From Berghia stephanieae (lineage: Eukaryota > Mollusca > Gastropoda > Nudibranchia > Aeolidiidae): a stretch of 64,000 nucleotides of DNA. The stretch covers positions 16,827,481 through 16,891,480 of the forward strand of contig CM067446.1 in NCBI GenBank assembly GCA_034508935.3, read 5' to 3'. The notes beneath the pieces were generated by a model. That model searched no databases, had not been told where the DNA came from, and worked only from the letters and a program-made list of their open reading frames with translations. Below are positions 38,621-51,176 of the stretch, one piece after another (positions within the stretch are counted from its first letter, which is position 1; each line of letters opens with the position of its first letter). The position numbers were made by a program, and so were the translations under genes.

Positions 38621-40670
38621 AACCATTATTTTTAAAATTTATATTCCGATTTTGAAAAATAAAGTGTTATTTTCCATGGCTTGGGAAGTCATGTGTGGCT
38701 TTGTAATTTAATTTCTGCTATTTGTACAACAAAATTTTAGTCTGGGATACCTAATCATGAGTTTAAATATAAAGAAAAATAATCTAGACGAAGACATCCA
38801 TTTTTTTTTTGCTAGTATTACATATCAAATTATCACATTTCCCATTATAACTCAATTTAAACTCATCCATCTTAAAAAGAACAGAATTGTCCCTGCAAAC
38901 GACAATCAATAGCCAAACTCATTCATTGTCCATTACGGTACTTCAAGCAGCCCTCTTCCCAGCTCAAATAGTTATTTGATAACATAAAAGGTACAGGCAC
39001 TGATGTACGATTGCTGTTATATAACATTGTTAACGACAGGTTTATGCTATTGTCAAATAGTGAGGTGGTATCTATGGTTATGGAACAAGTCTAACACATC
39101 AATTCACAAAGCAGTAAAAGACAGACCTAGCATTTATAGGTCTGAGAGGCAAACCTTATATCCTGTTGACAGATTTCTTCTATAAATAGCTATTTCTGAC
39201 TGCCCTAGCAGAGGGGTTTCCTGCCCATGCCTATTCACCCAAACATGAGAAACACTTAAACTGAAATAAATACAGGATTCAGAAAGTCTGAATAACTACG
39301 GCAATTACCCAATGAAACAATGGAAAAGGCATGCTATAGGCTGAGGCAGGCAGGGACAATAAAGACATGGTATCTATTTAGCCAAAAGGGAATAAAGTCA
39401 TATTTTAATGAATTTATGACAACTAATTACGTACAAAAAAAAGGAGACCATACAAAAATTGAAAAATAATAATAATAAAAAGTTAGATTACACATATTCA
39501 AGTGCATCAATACAATAGCAATACCTTCATACACAAATACATTCGTGTAAAATATATGGTGTTCATGATATAAAAATAAAACCATAGTGAATACATATTA
39601 AAAAACAAAACAGAGAATGCTCTAAACTCTAAATTTATTACTTTTTTAGCATGTATATATCAATAAAAAAGTAAATATACAATGGTAGATATACAATAGG
39701 AAATATTTCCATTTTCATCTGTTGAACTTGAAATGAAATCAAGTAAATAGACAAGGGCAGAAGGCCATCAATATAAACCAGAAAACAAAACATTAACACC
39801 AAAAAAAAAAAAAGAAGAAAAAAACAATTGTAAATAAAGTCAGCTGCCTCATGGCACACACATGATCACCTGAAAACAATGAAAAAAATTAACTGTGGGT
39901 GCCAGTGACAACAAAAAATTTTTTTTAAATCATAAATATCATAGATGAGGCTACAAATCACAATTCAGAAGCTAATGCAAAGTTGAGAAGTCAAAGAATG
40001 CTAAACAAATTCATACAAGCCATATGTGAAGTGTAAGCCAATTATTAGCCATCAGAACTATATGGCACCATGGAGAGGCGATATTCACTTTACTCTAATA
40101 ACATAGTTCAGACTTAAGGGAAGATTTGATACAACTTAGGGTTGGTATGGGAGTTATAGATTTAATTGAAAAATAAAAGGGCAACATATAATAAAGTCTA
40201 GTAATATTTCTTTTTAATCGGGAGGGTTTGGGCGAGAGTAGAATTATTCTATTGAGGATTACATGATTTGTCAAATATTTAAAAAAAAAAAAAGTTTAAT
40301 CACAGATTATCACCATCCAATCTAAATGAAGAAAGGATCAAGAAGAATGAATATTGTAATTTATTGTTATCCTAAACAAACACATAAACAGCTTAGTCTA
40401 TCATAATCTTTTAATATCTGCAGAAATGGATCCAAAACATATTCCTTGAAGTCAGGTTTCATTCGGCATGCACAAGCTCTGGCACCCATAATTTAAAATT
40501 AACTAAAAGAGAAAAACAAAACAAAACAACAAAAACAATAGATATCAAAATAGAACTTGGACGATTGAACAAATCCCAGGTAGTAACATGGAAATCCAGA
40601 CTTTTGTTCTTGACACAAGACATCCCATATCCCCACTAGTCGGGGAACATAGTCCTCAAAGCCATTGTTG
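38620..40670. other. AT-rich DNA downstream of the LITAF gene
   Basis: No gene was recognised. It may contain the 3' UTR of the LITAF gene, which is transcribed towards it. Confidence 0.45.
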
Positions 40671-40676
40671 CCGTTA

Positions 40677-43600
40677 TTACATACGGCTCCATCTGGCAAT
40701 CTGTTGATGACAGTTAGGGCAGGTGTGAATCACATCTTGGCAGCCCTCCATGCAGAAAGGAATTAGACAACATCCAAGGTCACATCTGGTAAAAAAAATA
40801 AAAAAAAATTAAATTCCAAAGTATATTTTTAAAAAAGCATAAACTTAAAATCTGTGATTTTTTAAAGTTCCATATCTGTATTGACATAAGCCTTGAGTGT
40901 GATTAGGTTCTACAAGAGACATGGCTTTTTCTTAATATATTCATAAAGCTTTCCGATAGTCATGGAAAACACTTTTTAAATTTTGAAAATCCATACATAA
41001 ATAAGAACTTGAGAGCAAATTCATTTTTCAAGAACTTAGAATTATTTTCCTTGCCAATTGATGTAAGAACATGTTCCAACTTTGACGTCATGTAACTAAC
41101 CACTAAAAAGATTCACCATAATTGTGATACACATTTTTAAAGCAGAGTGACTAGGTAAATAAAATATAACAAGATTTGAACCAGACACAAATTTTTTCCT
41201 AAATCTACAGTCTGTTGAAAATTCCCCAAAACACTCGTGAAAGTAAATGTTTTGGCCTCCAGCATGACGAAATAGCATATTCCATATACTATATTAACAT
41301 AATGATCATACAATATGACATGTAATTCACGTCAACGGGTAGAGAGTACTCCAGGGAAGAGATCCAATTTTTTAGACATTTTCTTCAAATGGTCTTTGAA
41401 AAATAAAGAAGTAAACATCAGGAAACACGCAATTTTGCATGTTGGCAGAAAAATAGCTATAATCACGAGCAAAATGTGTAAAAGATTAAATATCTCTCAA
41501 AATAACGAAGATAGAAGAAAAGTTTCACACGCTGTAGGAAACCGGACCTGCTGAATTCAAAAATAATCTTAACTTTTTCGCAAAGTCAACATTTCCATCT
41601 CAAAATTCAACATGAAATAATCATGAATGATAAGCATACTGTTCGAACCAGCAGCATAAATTAATAAATCAACCTCTTAAGAAACCCCTATAATCTCAAA
41701 ACATTGTGTCTTTACTTCCGCAACGTCTGTTTCACTTTCATTCTACGTTATGGACGTGTCTGGTAATTATATTGCTTGGTTTTGCCTTGGCCCTCTCTGG
41801 GATCCTTAACCGAAAGGGTGCAGTAAAATGTATTATTCCTATAACGGGGGATGAGTTTTCCACTGTAAATCGTCTCTTTGTATGTTAGGATTATTCATGA
41901 TTAACGTCCCTTTGCTTCAGAGGCGAGTATTGTACGAACTGAGGTATCGCAAATTTCACCAAAACCAAAACTGAAAAAAAGATTTTATTTGCTTCTTATC
42001 TCGTCTTAAATTTACAGCTCTTCAAGATTTAAAACAAAAACATACAAAAAAATACAAACAAACAAAAACAAATAAATACACGTCATCCTATTATCCATTT
42101 TGATGCAGTTTTAACCCATTGCCGCCCTAATCGCCCGTTAAAAAAACATCTCAAACAGTCCAAATCGCCCGATATCGCCCGCTAGGTACTCAGCATCTTT
42201 GAACCCGTAAACTAAAAACGTGTGTAGAGCCACTTCTTTTTATTTAGAAAACGAAAGTAGAGAAAGAGTGAAAGTGAAACTAGAAATTTCCCGATCGTTT
42301 TTATCTCAATTCGTTTGTCTGCTGTGAGTTTTTGAAGTTTGTCGACTAAATCGGTTGTGGTAACGTCCTTTTTTTTTTTTTTGCTGGAATCGCGTTTGAA
42401 TTCCTCAATTCTCGGGCGTGATCAACGTTTTTTAATGGATAGTGATGATGATAGTGCTCATTCAGACACTGAATCAGACATTGAGGTTGAGTTGGATGCG
42501 TATTTTGATGACATTGACAATGGATTTCATGTGTTTTAATATTATTACATATTTTTCAACTTTAACATTTTTTTTTCAAATCAAAATATGAATCAATAGT
42601 CCAAAACAATACATCAAATTAAAGGCCATTCATTCATCTTTCCAAAACAGCTTTTATTTTGTTTCTAGCATGCCTCACATACTTGCAATTAATTTTTTAA
42701 TGCAGTGTACTATGACATTTGGAAGAGTTATCTCCCCTCGCATGGTCTGTGAGAGGCATTTTTTCAGATTATGCCCGGACGGCAATGGGTTAATGGCGTA
42801 AAGAATTATTATTTAACTTCTACAGATATACTGCTTCATTATCCACTAGTGACTCTTATTGTTCCTTTACATAGTCTATTTTGGACAACATGGCTGACAC
42901 CTGTTGACATTGAGCTTCGGCTCAGTGGATAGTCTTATGTTTCTATTTATTCACTGTGTGGAATCTTTAATTTTTACCTGATGTGGACTAATCTTAATAT
43001 TGGAACTTTTAACTTAAGATCTATTAAAAGTAACATTCGAAAGGAACAACTGTGTCAAGATTTAGAAAGTTATAAAATCGATGTGTTGTGTTTACAAGAG
43101 ACGAAGATCCAAGATGGCGTCGACCAAACAATAAATGGTCACAGACTGCTGTGCTTTGCTTCCAGTTCACCTCACTATGGATGTGGATTTCTCATAAATA
43201 AAAACTGCAGGGATTTGACTAGTGACGAATGGAATGTTTCGGACAGAATATGTGTTCTTGAGCTTAAGTGTAAGATCAATTCAAGGAACCAGAATAACGA
43301 TAATAAAGACGATCACGGTAAGAAGACGTTCACTATCTCAATCGTAAATGTTTACGCACCAACAAGTCAACGCTCAAAACAATACCCAGAGGAAACTGAT
43401 AAATTTTACAAAGACCTAGACGATACACTGAACAAAATAGGAAACAAATCAATATTAATAATTGCTGGAGATTTTAATGCCAAAGTAGGAAAACGTCTCG
43501 ACAGTGACACACTATGTTTAGGATCATACTCAAAAGGAAAACGTAACGATAACGGAGAAAAATTAGTCCAGTTCTGTGAACAGAGAAAACTTTTCATAAC

Positions 43601-46600
43601 AAACAGTGCTTTCAACCACCCATCAAGACACCAGACAACATGGGTAGGACAAAGGAAAGACCAAACCCAAGACAAAATGATAACAATACACAACCAAATA
43701 GACTATATCATATGTCGACACCGCCATAAACACTACTCAACCAACTCGCGATCATACGGTGGTACACTGCTAACATCCGATCACAAACTTGTAAAAACGA
43801 ATTTCAACATAAATGTGTACAGACAACGAAGACAGAAAGGTAAAACGGCAGTCAAAATAAACACGGCAAAAATAGTAAATGAGCGAGAATGTCGCATTCA
43901 TTACCAATATGAACTTAACTCAAGTCTATTTAAAATAAAGCAAAACAGCAATCCAAATAATGAATGGAAAGAGACGCAAGCGGCAATGAAATATGCGGGG
44001 GAAGAAAGTGCAGGCTCTATTAATACAACTAAGAACAAACCAAATCGAACGCCTAACATCGCTATTAACGATCTATCGCGGCAACAAAAAGAACTTAGGA
44101 TCAGGATACAAAACACGAAAGACTCGGAAGAAATAATAAACCTGAAAATGGAACGAAACAAAATACTGCATTCAATTCGATCACTTACAATAAAACACAG
44201 AAACGAGGAATTAGACAAAAAAGTGGAAGACATAGAAAAGTCCAAAAATAACGCATCGTCTATGTTCAAAGCGACGAAATCTCTGAACCGAAAACCATTC
44301 GAGAACCCAAAACTACAGGATAAATTTGGCAAACAGACAACAAATCCCAACGATATCCTTGACATTGTAACTGACCACTTCCAGCAGAAATTTCACAAAC
44401 AAGTCTCACAAATATCGCCCTTCTCAGGAAACCCTAGAGACCTAAACAACCGCATCACAACAACTGAAGTTAGAAATAGCATAAAGTGCCTAAACAATAA
44501 CAGATCCCCAGGCGAAGATGAAATTCCCGCTGAATTGCTGAAATGCGGTACACTCTCCCTGGATCTGAGCATTGCAAACATAATGAACAAAACATTCTCA
44601 ACACACAAAGACTGGGACATAAACAGCGGTGTCCTAATTACAATACAAAAACCAGGAAAAACGAAAGGACCCGTAAACAACCTGTGCCCAATAACATTAC
44701 TGAATACCATAAGAAAAACACTGTCAACTATTGTCCTCAACAGAATTAGACCGAAAATAGAAAAATACCTATCACATAGCCAAAGCGGGTTTCGCCAAGA
44801 CCGAAGCACATCGGACGTTGTATGGACACATAAATGGTTGGCAGCAAAGGCACTCAAAGAAAACATATCCATAACAATAACAGGAATCGATATGTCCGCA
44901 GCCTTTGATACGATCGACAGAGGAAAACTTTTGGAGATATTAACAGAAATAGTAGACGAAGACGAGCTCCGAATAATCCGATTTCTCCTCAGCAACACAA
45001 AGATACAACCAAGGATATACGGGGCCACAAAACAGACGCAGTTCGAAAGTAACATCGGGACCCCCCAAGGAGATAGTCTGAGCCCGATTCTGTTCACAAT
45101 ATACTTAGAACACGCTCTGAAAGAAGTTCGAAAAGTCATTCCAAAACCAACGACTCATATTGAGAATGCAATCCCTAGAGAAATCGCCTATGCAGATGAT
45201 GTCGATTTTATTGGATCAACACCAGCAAATATAGACATCATACAAAATACCCTCATGAAATATAACCTCCAAGTCAATGCCAATAAAACCGAATTTACAA
45301 CAATATCGAGGAACAAAGAGGAATGGAAAAGAACAAAGAAAGTCGGCTCACTAATTGGAGACACCGAGGATGTACAAAGAAGAAAACAGCTATCAAACGC
45401 CGCACTCAGTAAACTCACCAATGTATGGATTAGAGGTGACAAAATAAAGAGAAAAACCAAACTGAAACTGTACCATGCTCTTGTAAAACCGGTACTTCTG
45501 TATAACTGCGGCACTTGGGCGTTGACAAAATCCGAAGAAGAACATCTGGATGCCTTCCATCGCACACAGCTAAGAAGGGTACTGGACATCAAATACCCCA
45601 AAAAGATCTCAAATGAATCACTCTATAAGATCACAAAAGAAAGACCAATCTCCCTTGACATTTTACAACAACGATGGCAACTTTTCGGTCACATACTACG
45701 CAGGGACAAAAACATACCAGCAAACCAAGCCATGTCGGGATACTTCCAAAAACACGGGAACCTTTTCAGAGGAAGACCGATCACAACACTCCCTGTGATC
45801 CTAAACAAAAACCTCACAACACTTGGACAAAGCATTAGTCTCATAACGGCAGGGGACCTTGAAAATCTGAGAACCCTAGCAGAGGACCGGCAATATTGGA
45901 GACACCTCACACAGGAAATACTGGAAACAGCCAAGGCGACCCGATCTTTCGGTCGAGACGCGAAAGGCATCTAAGTACATAGTCTATCACTATCATGAAA
46001 GCATCAGAAAGAAAAAAAAACTGTTAGACAACGAAGTGGCACTTCAAAGTCTTATTTCTCCAATCTTATGACCATTACAAGTACCGTTATTCCCTAATAA
46101 AATAAACAATAGCAATGCTTTTTCAATTTTCTAACACATTGGGACGAATCATTGTGTGTCTTTTTTCTATTTATAAACTACAAGTAGTGGGTATTCCTAT
46201 GCAATTGTTTTAAAAACGACATTACACCTTCGACCATAAAAATCTACTTCGGTTCTAACAAGGTCAAACAATCATTTTGTCATAGCAACAACATGGCCGC
46301 CATGAGTGGAGAGTGTGTGTATAAATTCGTACCGTGTTTTTTGTTTAGCAATAAATAAACATCAAGGGACAAACCAGATTTGAAAAAAATTACATGTATA
46401 AATTGATAAAAACCAAACGTTGTTCAATGAAAACCAAGGCTAGAAAGTCATCCAAAAAAGATTACACGTTAATAAAAACCAGAAAAATGAGGGGTTTATT
46501 TAGGCCGTTCCATCATTAAAACATACCCACTTACCGACCCGAGTTATCAATTGAAATAACAACATTTATCTTATTCATTTTGTTTTAAACTATCTAAAAC

Positions 46601-49318
46601 ATAAACTATGAAGGTACTTTAATAAAATATTCATGTGGTTTTTGTGAACTCTTTTCTGTTTGTCAATAATTTGAGATCTCATTCTCACAGCATTTTAAGT
46701 GCTGTTACAAACTACAATGAAGTGTAAAAAAATCCGATAACACCCAAAGCTGAAAACAAGGATTTGGTGGGCTTTTTTAAAATGCGATACCTCGGCCATT
46801 AAACAACCTTCATTAAAACAAATTGGTAGAAATAGAGATAAGATGTTTGTCTTTTAGACAGACTTGGATCAAATTTTATATCAGTAATATGTCGGGGTTT
46901 TCCTTAAAGTTTTAAAACGGCATTTTCCTCCCTTAAATGCCCATTTTTTATTGTTGATCTGGTATAGGAATAAAGCTGAAACTTTCCACTTTCTGGTGAT
47001 ACCAACTTTATTACTGTACGCTTTTTAATGGCCGATGTATCAACAGTTGAATGACCCGGTTTTAAAACAATCCTTTTTTCGACAAGTGACGCAAAATATA
47101 TAGGTATTTTTTCTGCCAAAAAAAAATGACGTCTATTGTGGTACCTACTATAAGAGTGCTATGCTGTACTTATAAATTTTTCTTCAAGCTTTTCATAGGA
47201 GCAAATAGGAATGCATAAACTTCTCACATTGTAGTTAGTAGGTAGTCAATATATTAATAATAGTGATTCCACAATGGGGTAACTAAGTTACCCCAACATA
47301 CGACTCAGCATATATACTGGGTTTTTTCTTTTTGGAAAGTAGGGGCATAAAGTTACCCCCACTTGTAAAAAAGGGGCATGTTGGAAAATCGCCAATGGTC
47401 ACTATGTTATGCAATTTTTTGTAACTATTTGAGCATAAACCTTTGTAAAAATGGATGTTTGAAGATTACTGAAAATTTCAGAGAAAAATTCGAATTATAA
47501 GTATTCTTAAAAACGAAAATACAAGTCCTGGGGTAACAAAGTTTCCCCCCGACGAACAGCTCCAGCAAACTGTCTAGACTTGGAAAAAAGAAAATTTTTA
47601 ACAAAATGACGACTTACCCAACAAAGCATAGAATGATACAGATCACCCAAGAGAATGTGCCGCTCTCAAAGTGGGTGGCAGTGACCACCTCAGCCTTGCA
47701 GTGTGGACAAGACGTATGGACAGGTGATGTCAGGAACCTCTGAACTAGCACAGTTGGCTGGGTGACCACAACATTAGTGGGACCTGGCTGAAGTGGCTGG
47801 GGTTGTGGTGGGTATCCTGGCTGTTGGGGTGGGTACCCAGGTTGTGGTGGTGGGTACCCAGCCTGTGGTGGTGGGTATCCAGCCTGGGGAGGGGGGTACC
47901 CTGCTTGTGGTGGATAACCAGGTTGACCTGGAGGAGGGTAGCTGCCTGGTGGAGGTCCTCCTGTGGAAAATTTAAATAGTGCGACAATAGGCATGCAAAT
48001 ACCTCCGCAAGTATGCATAATATTAAAATCTAAGAAACTCTGTCACATCTATAAGTACAACAAACTTCTGTTACAATGTGCAATTTGAAAATCAAATGAA
48101 ACATTCTTGTAATATCGAAAATTATGAACATCAACAGCTTAGCCCTTACCCCCTAAAATCAGTATTAACCTGTTCACAAAAATGACATTTCAAAAGGTTT
48201 TAGGCCAAAGGTTTGGGATTTTGTGTTATAATTCCTTTATCATTAGTGAATAAGTGGCGTCTAAGGCTCAACAATGGTAGTGTCTTGTCATGTCACAAAA
48301 GGCAAGCAATGTTGAGAGAGATTAAATAGATTAAATGGATGGCAATGATTGAAAAAGTCTGACCCTGGCACTTTAAAAAAAATTTAAACACCCCACTTGC
48401 CTCAGGTGTGAGTGAGTATAAGAATAGTATATCTGGCTAAAAGCTAATACAAATATATAATATGAGAATATTCAAAAGGGATGCCAAACAGATGAGAACC
48501 CCCCCCCCCCCCCTCCCCCACACCCCATTAAAAAATAAATCAGAGTTACAGTATTACAGAAGTCAAATAGGTCATGCACGAAAAATATTTGCCCATACAA
48601 TAATAACGGTATGTGCAAGATGTTAAAAGACTTGATGCCAAATGTTCCCAAACCAGTAGTTAATAACGACACGAGACAAGATTACTGGGACATGAAAAAG
48701 CAAAAGTTTAAAATTTCACTTTTACAACCGAGATGATAAAAACCCATTCACAGAATCTTAAGAAATTAGTGTATATTGTCTGATAAAGGAAATGGCCAGA
48801 TCCTCCCTGCAGGATACAGGTTGACCAGTAGTCCGTCAGAGCCATTGGGCCCATAGAGCCTGAGTTTATCTTGGTTTCCATAGCATGGTACAGACGACAG
48901 TAATCACTTGGTACCCTTTGGATAGGAGTACTTTCCACCAGATCTAACAGACCCTGCTACCCAATCACTGCTGGGTGGTCCGGGAGGGGGTGTCAGAAAA
49001 AAATCTCGACTTCACTCAGACTTGAACTTGGTTCCTTTGCATGTGAAGCGAGTACTCTGCTCTACCCATGGGTGCCAACAGGAAAATGTGGCTGAATCAC
49101 GTTTTCGAATTTTTACCGATGCTATTAGGTTATTTTACTCAAAACACTGAAACCGGAGGTATTTGACTTCGATATATCGCGAAACCGGAATTCCAACATG
49201 AACCGGAAATGGCACCCATGGCTCTACCACAGGTTGACCATAGCCATAATTGCACTTACAGATCTGTCTTACCTTTTTCATCAGTAGGTCCTGGGTATGG
49301 AGGTGGATTCTGTGACAT
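40677..49318 (-). CDS. LITAF-like: LITAF-domain protein with proline-rich N-terminus (3 coding exons)
   Basis: Minus-strand coding exons are 49318-49273, 47960-47618 and 40785-40677, giving 165 residues (human LITAF has 161). Exon 1 encodes MSQNPPPYPGPTDEK; the PPPY at residues 5-8 is a WW-domain (Nedd4-type) binding motif. Exon 2 encodes a repetitive GYPPPQA/GYPPQQP region (about 21-75), then the first half of the LITAF domain: CPHC (100-103), W120 and a hydrophobic stretch through LC (126-127). Exon 3 completes it: GCCLIPFC (134-141), DV.H (147-150) and CPNC (152-155), ending with TAA. The two CxxC pairs bind one zinc ion and the intervening cysteine-rich hydrophobic segment inserts into the cytosolic face of membranes; the family acts on late endosomes/lysosomes in sorting. 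Splice sites are GGTAAG donors and CAG acceptors; joins are phase 1 and phase 2. A likely acceptor at 49350-49352 puts 31 bases of 5' UTR on exon 1. Intron 2 (6.8 kb) is filled with transposable elements. Confidence 0.92.
40928..41888 (+). repeat. Duplicated segment, copy A (in LITAF intron 2)
   Basis: It matches 49501-51176 in the same orientation over about 960 bases at over 90% identity by eye. The second copy carries an extra transposon. Copy A preserves the empty TTAA target at 41677-41680. Confidence 0.9.
41889..42110 (+). mobile_element. A-tailed retroposon (family Y) 3' part, in R1 copy 2
   Basis: 'gattaacgtccctttgcttc' through the A-rich 'acatacaaaaaaatacaaac' tail matches 51430-51610 and, in reverse complement, 16370-16520. 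It is the 3' portion of a retroposon that resembles family X in its middle. Confidence 0.6.
42115..42789 (+). mobile_element. Non-autonomous piggyBac-type element 1
   Basis: The 675 bp unit lies between two TTAA sites (42111-42114, 42790-42793). Its ends are inverted: CCCATTGCCG at the left and the complement CGGCAATGGG at the right. TTAA targets and CCC ends are diagnostic of piggyBac. It holds an acidic frame (MDSDDDSAHSDTESDIEVEL, from about 42435) resembling the acidic N-terminus of piggyBac transposases. This frame stops after about 35 residues with no DDD catalytic core, so it is probably an internal-deletion derivative. The surrounding R1 copy at 16300-16345 has the corresponding unoccupied sequence. 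Confidence 0.85.
42868..45987 (+). mobile_element. Full-length LINE with one uninterrupted 997-codon ORF
   Basis: The element (42880-45975) is flanked by the 12-base duplication 'tacatagtctat' (42868-42879, 45976-45987). Its ORF (42981-45974) encodes an AP endonuclease, then reverse transcriptase. Endonuclease landmarks are NIGTFNLRS (6-14), LCLQETKI (36-43), YAPTS, AGDFNAKVG (about residue 168) and SDHKLV. RT landmarks are NNRSPGEDEIPAELL (about 508), ITGIDMSAAFDTIDR (about 634), GTPQGDSLSPILFTIYLE (about 693), AYADDVDF (about 736) and a C-terminal WALTKSEEEHLDAFHRTQLR region. The 5' UTR is about 100 bases. The element ends one base after the stop codon, with no poly(A) or 3' UTR. The RT carries NLCPITLLNT where the family usually has NLRPITLLNT. 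There is no RNase H or separate ORF1. It is inserted in LITAF intron 2, antisense to the gene, within R1 copy 2. The clade is jockey/RTE-like but not certain. Confidence 0.9.
45988..47150 (+). repeat. R1 copy 2, right part
   Basis: It matches the reverse complement of 13540-16260, starting 'cactatcatgaaagcatcag' and including 'ggcggccatgttgtt'-type and 'cccaccaaatcctggttttc'-type blocks. The left part of the same copy is 41700-42867, interrupted by piggyBac element 1 and the LINE. Confidence 0.75.
47150..47610. other. Intron DNA with a GGGGTAACT palindrome
   Basis: 'ggggtaactaagttacccc' (near 47276-47294) is a perfect inverted repeat with one central base, and variants ('aaagttaccccca', 'ggggtaacaaagtt') follow within 260 bases. 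There is no gene. Confidence 0.5.
47961..49272. other. LITAF intron 1
   Basis: A 1.3 kb intron with a C run at 48500-48512. Nothing else was recognised. Confidence 0.6.
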
Positions 49319-49500
49319 TCTGATTTTCAAGTCAAGCTATCAAAATAACCTGAAAAGTGTAGACAAAAATTAAATAAAACCAAAAAAAAATCTTAATAGA
49401 ATGCTTAGGTTATGTAAAAAGAATGTTTGAAACCAACAACACATTCTTCGCAGTTCAAGTAGGTACCACAAGTGACAATTTAAAAATATTTAAAATCGAC

Positions 49501-51176
49501 TTTTCTTACTATATTCATAAAGCATTCTGATAGTCATGGAAAACACTTTTTAAATTTTGAAAATCTATACATAAATAAGAAATTGAGAGCAAATTCATTT
49601 TTCAAGAACTTAGAATTTTTTTGCTTGCCAATTGATGTAAGAAAATGTTCCAACTTTGACGTTTGACGTCATGTAACTAACGACTAAAAAGATTCATCAT
49701 ACTTGTGATATACATTTTATAAGCAGAGTGGTATGGTAAATAAAATATAACAAGATTTGAACCAGACACAAATTTTTTCCTAAATCTAGTCTGTTGAAAA
49801 TTCCCCAAAACACTCGCGAAAGTAAATGTTTTGGCCTCCAGCATGACGAAATAGCATATTCCATATACTATATTAACATACAAAATGACATGTAATTCAT
49901 GTCAACGGGTAGAGAGTACTCCAGAGAAGAGATCAATTTTTTTCAGACATTTTCTTCAAATGGTCTTTGAAAAATAAAGAGGTGAACATCAGGAAACACG
50001 CAATTTTGCATGTTGGCAGAAAAATAGCTATAATAACGAGCAAAATGTATAAAAGTTAAAAGATTAAATATCTCTCAAAATAATGAAGAAAGATGAAAAT
50101 TATCACACGCTATAGGAAACCGGACCTGCTGAATTAAAAAATAATCTTAACTTTTTGGTAAAATCAATATTTCCTTCTCAAAATTAAACATGAAATCATG
50201 AATGATAAGCACACTGTTGGAACCAGCAGCATAAAATAATAAATCAACCTCTTAACCCATAGAGGCCCGGTGTTTACTAAAAAAAATTCCCCTGAGGCCC
50301 AGTGTAAGGGGCATAACTCTTAACAAAAAAATACCAACACAAAGTTAAAAAATTATTAAACGAGAACCAAATGACATAAAATTATAATTTTAATTCCTTT
50401 TTATAGCCAGATAAATTTGCTTTCGAATGATATATAACATGACATGTTTTGATTTCAATAAATTGGGAAGAAAATATTTTTAAAAAAAAACTCGTTCCCC
50501 GCACCCCCATTCCCGTCATTTTCGTCAATCTTGGACTCCGATTCAGTGTCCGAATCACCTTGATCGGGTGCTAACGCCTCGTCTTGTCCATCCCCACCAT
50601 CGTTTACATCTTCTCTTTCTAGTTCGATATCGCTTTCATTTCCAAAATCCTCTTCATTGTCTACACCACTCTCCAAAACATCATTTCTAGCGCCACGCAA
50701 CAAACTCGTGAGGTATGGGAATGCCATTTTTCTGAATTCGATTACTCACTTGCTATCAACGATATAAACGTGCGGTAAAAAGGAAACGGAAATAGAACGA
50801 TCGCATTACGTTTACGATGTTTCCGGTTTAGAATAAAACGAAGTGATTCGTTGCAATAACAAAGTAAACATGATCCGTTTTTTCTCGGGGCCGCGGGCGA
50901 TGACGGGCGATGCGGGCCTCAACAGTCGCGGGCGACTCCAGGGGAAGCGGGCCTCTATGGGTTAAGAAACCCCGATAATCTCAAGACATCATGTTTTTAC
51001 TTCCGCAACATCTGTTTTGACTTCCATTCTACTTTATGGACGTCTGGTAATTATAATGTTTGCTTTTGCCTTGGCCCTCTCTGGGATCCTTAACCGAAAG
51101 GGTGCAGTAAAATGTATTATTCCTATAAAGGGGGAAGATTTTTCCACTGTAAATCGTCTCTTTGTACGTTATTAGG
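49501..51176 (+). repeat. Duplicated segment, copy B (upstream of LITAF exon 1)
   Basis: It is the counterpart of 40928-41888 in direct orientation, enlarged by the 706 bp piggyBac-type insertion at 50256-50961. Confidence 0.9.
50256..50961 (-). mobile_element. Non-autonomous piggyBac-type element 2
   Basis: The 706 bp unit is flanked by TTAA on both sides (50252-50255, 50962-50965) and has perfect 14-base inverted ends CCCATAGAGGCCCG. The empty site is visible in the sister duplication at 41677-41680. A minus-strand frame (50727-50455, 90 codons) starts MAFPYLTSLLRGARNDVLES and is followed by acidic runs such as NEEDFGNESDIELEREDVND. This resembles the acidic leader of piggyBac transposases, but the catalytic domain is missing. 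Its ends differ from those of element 1, so it is a separate family. Confidence 0.9.

Noticed and set aside
44393-45139. 248-codon antisense frame in the LINE
   Set aside because: It is the shadow of the sense LINE ORF.
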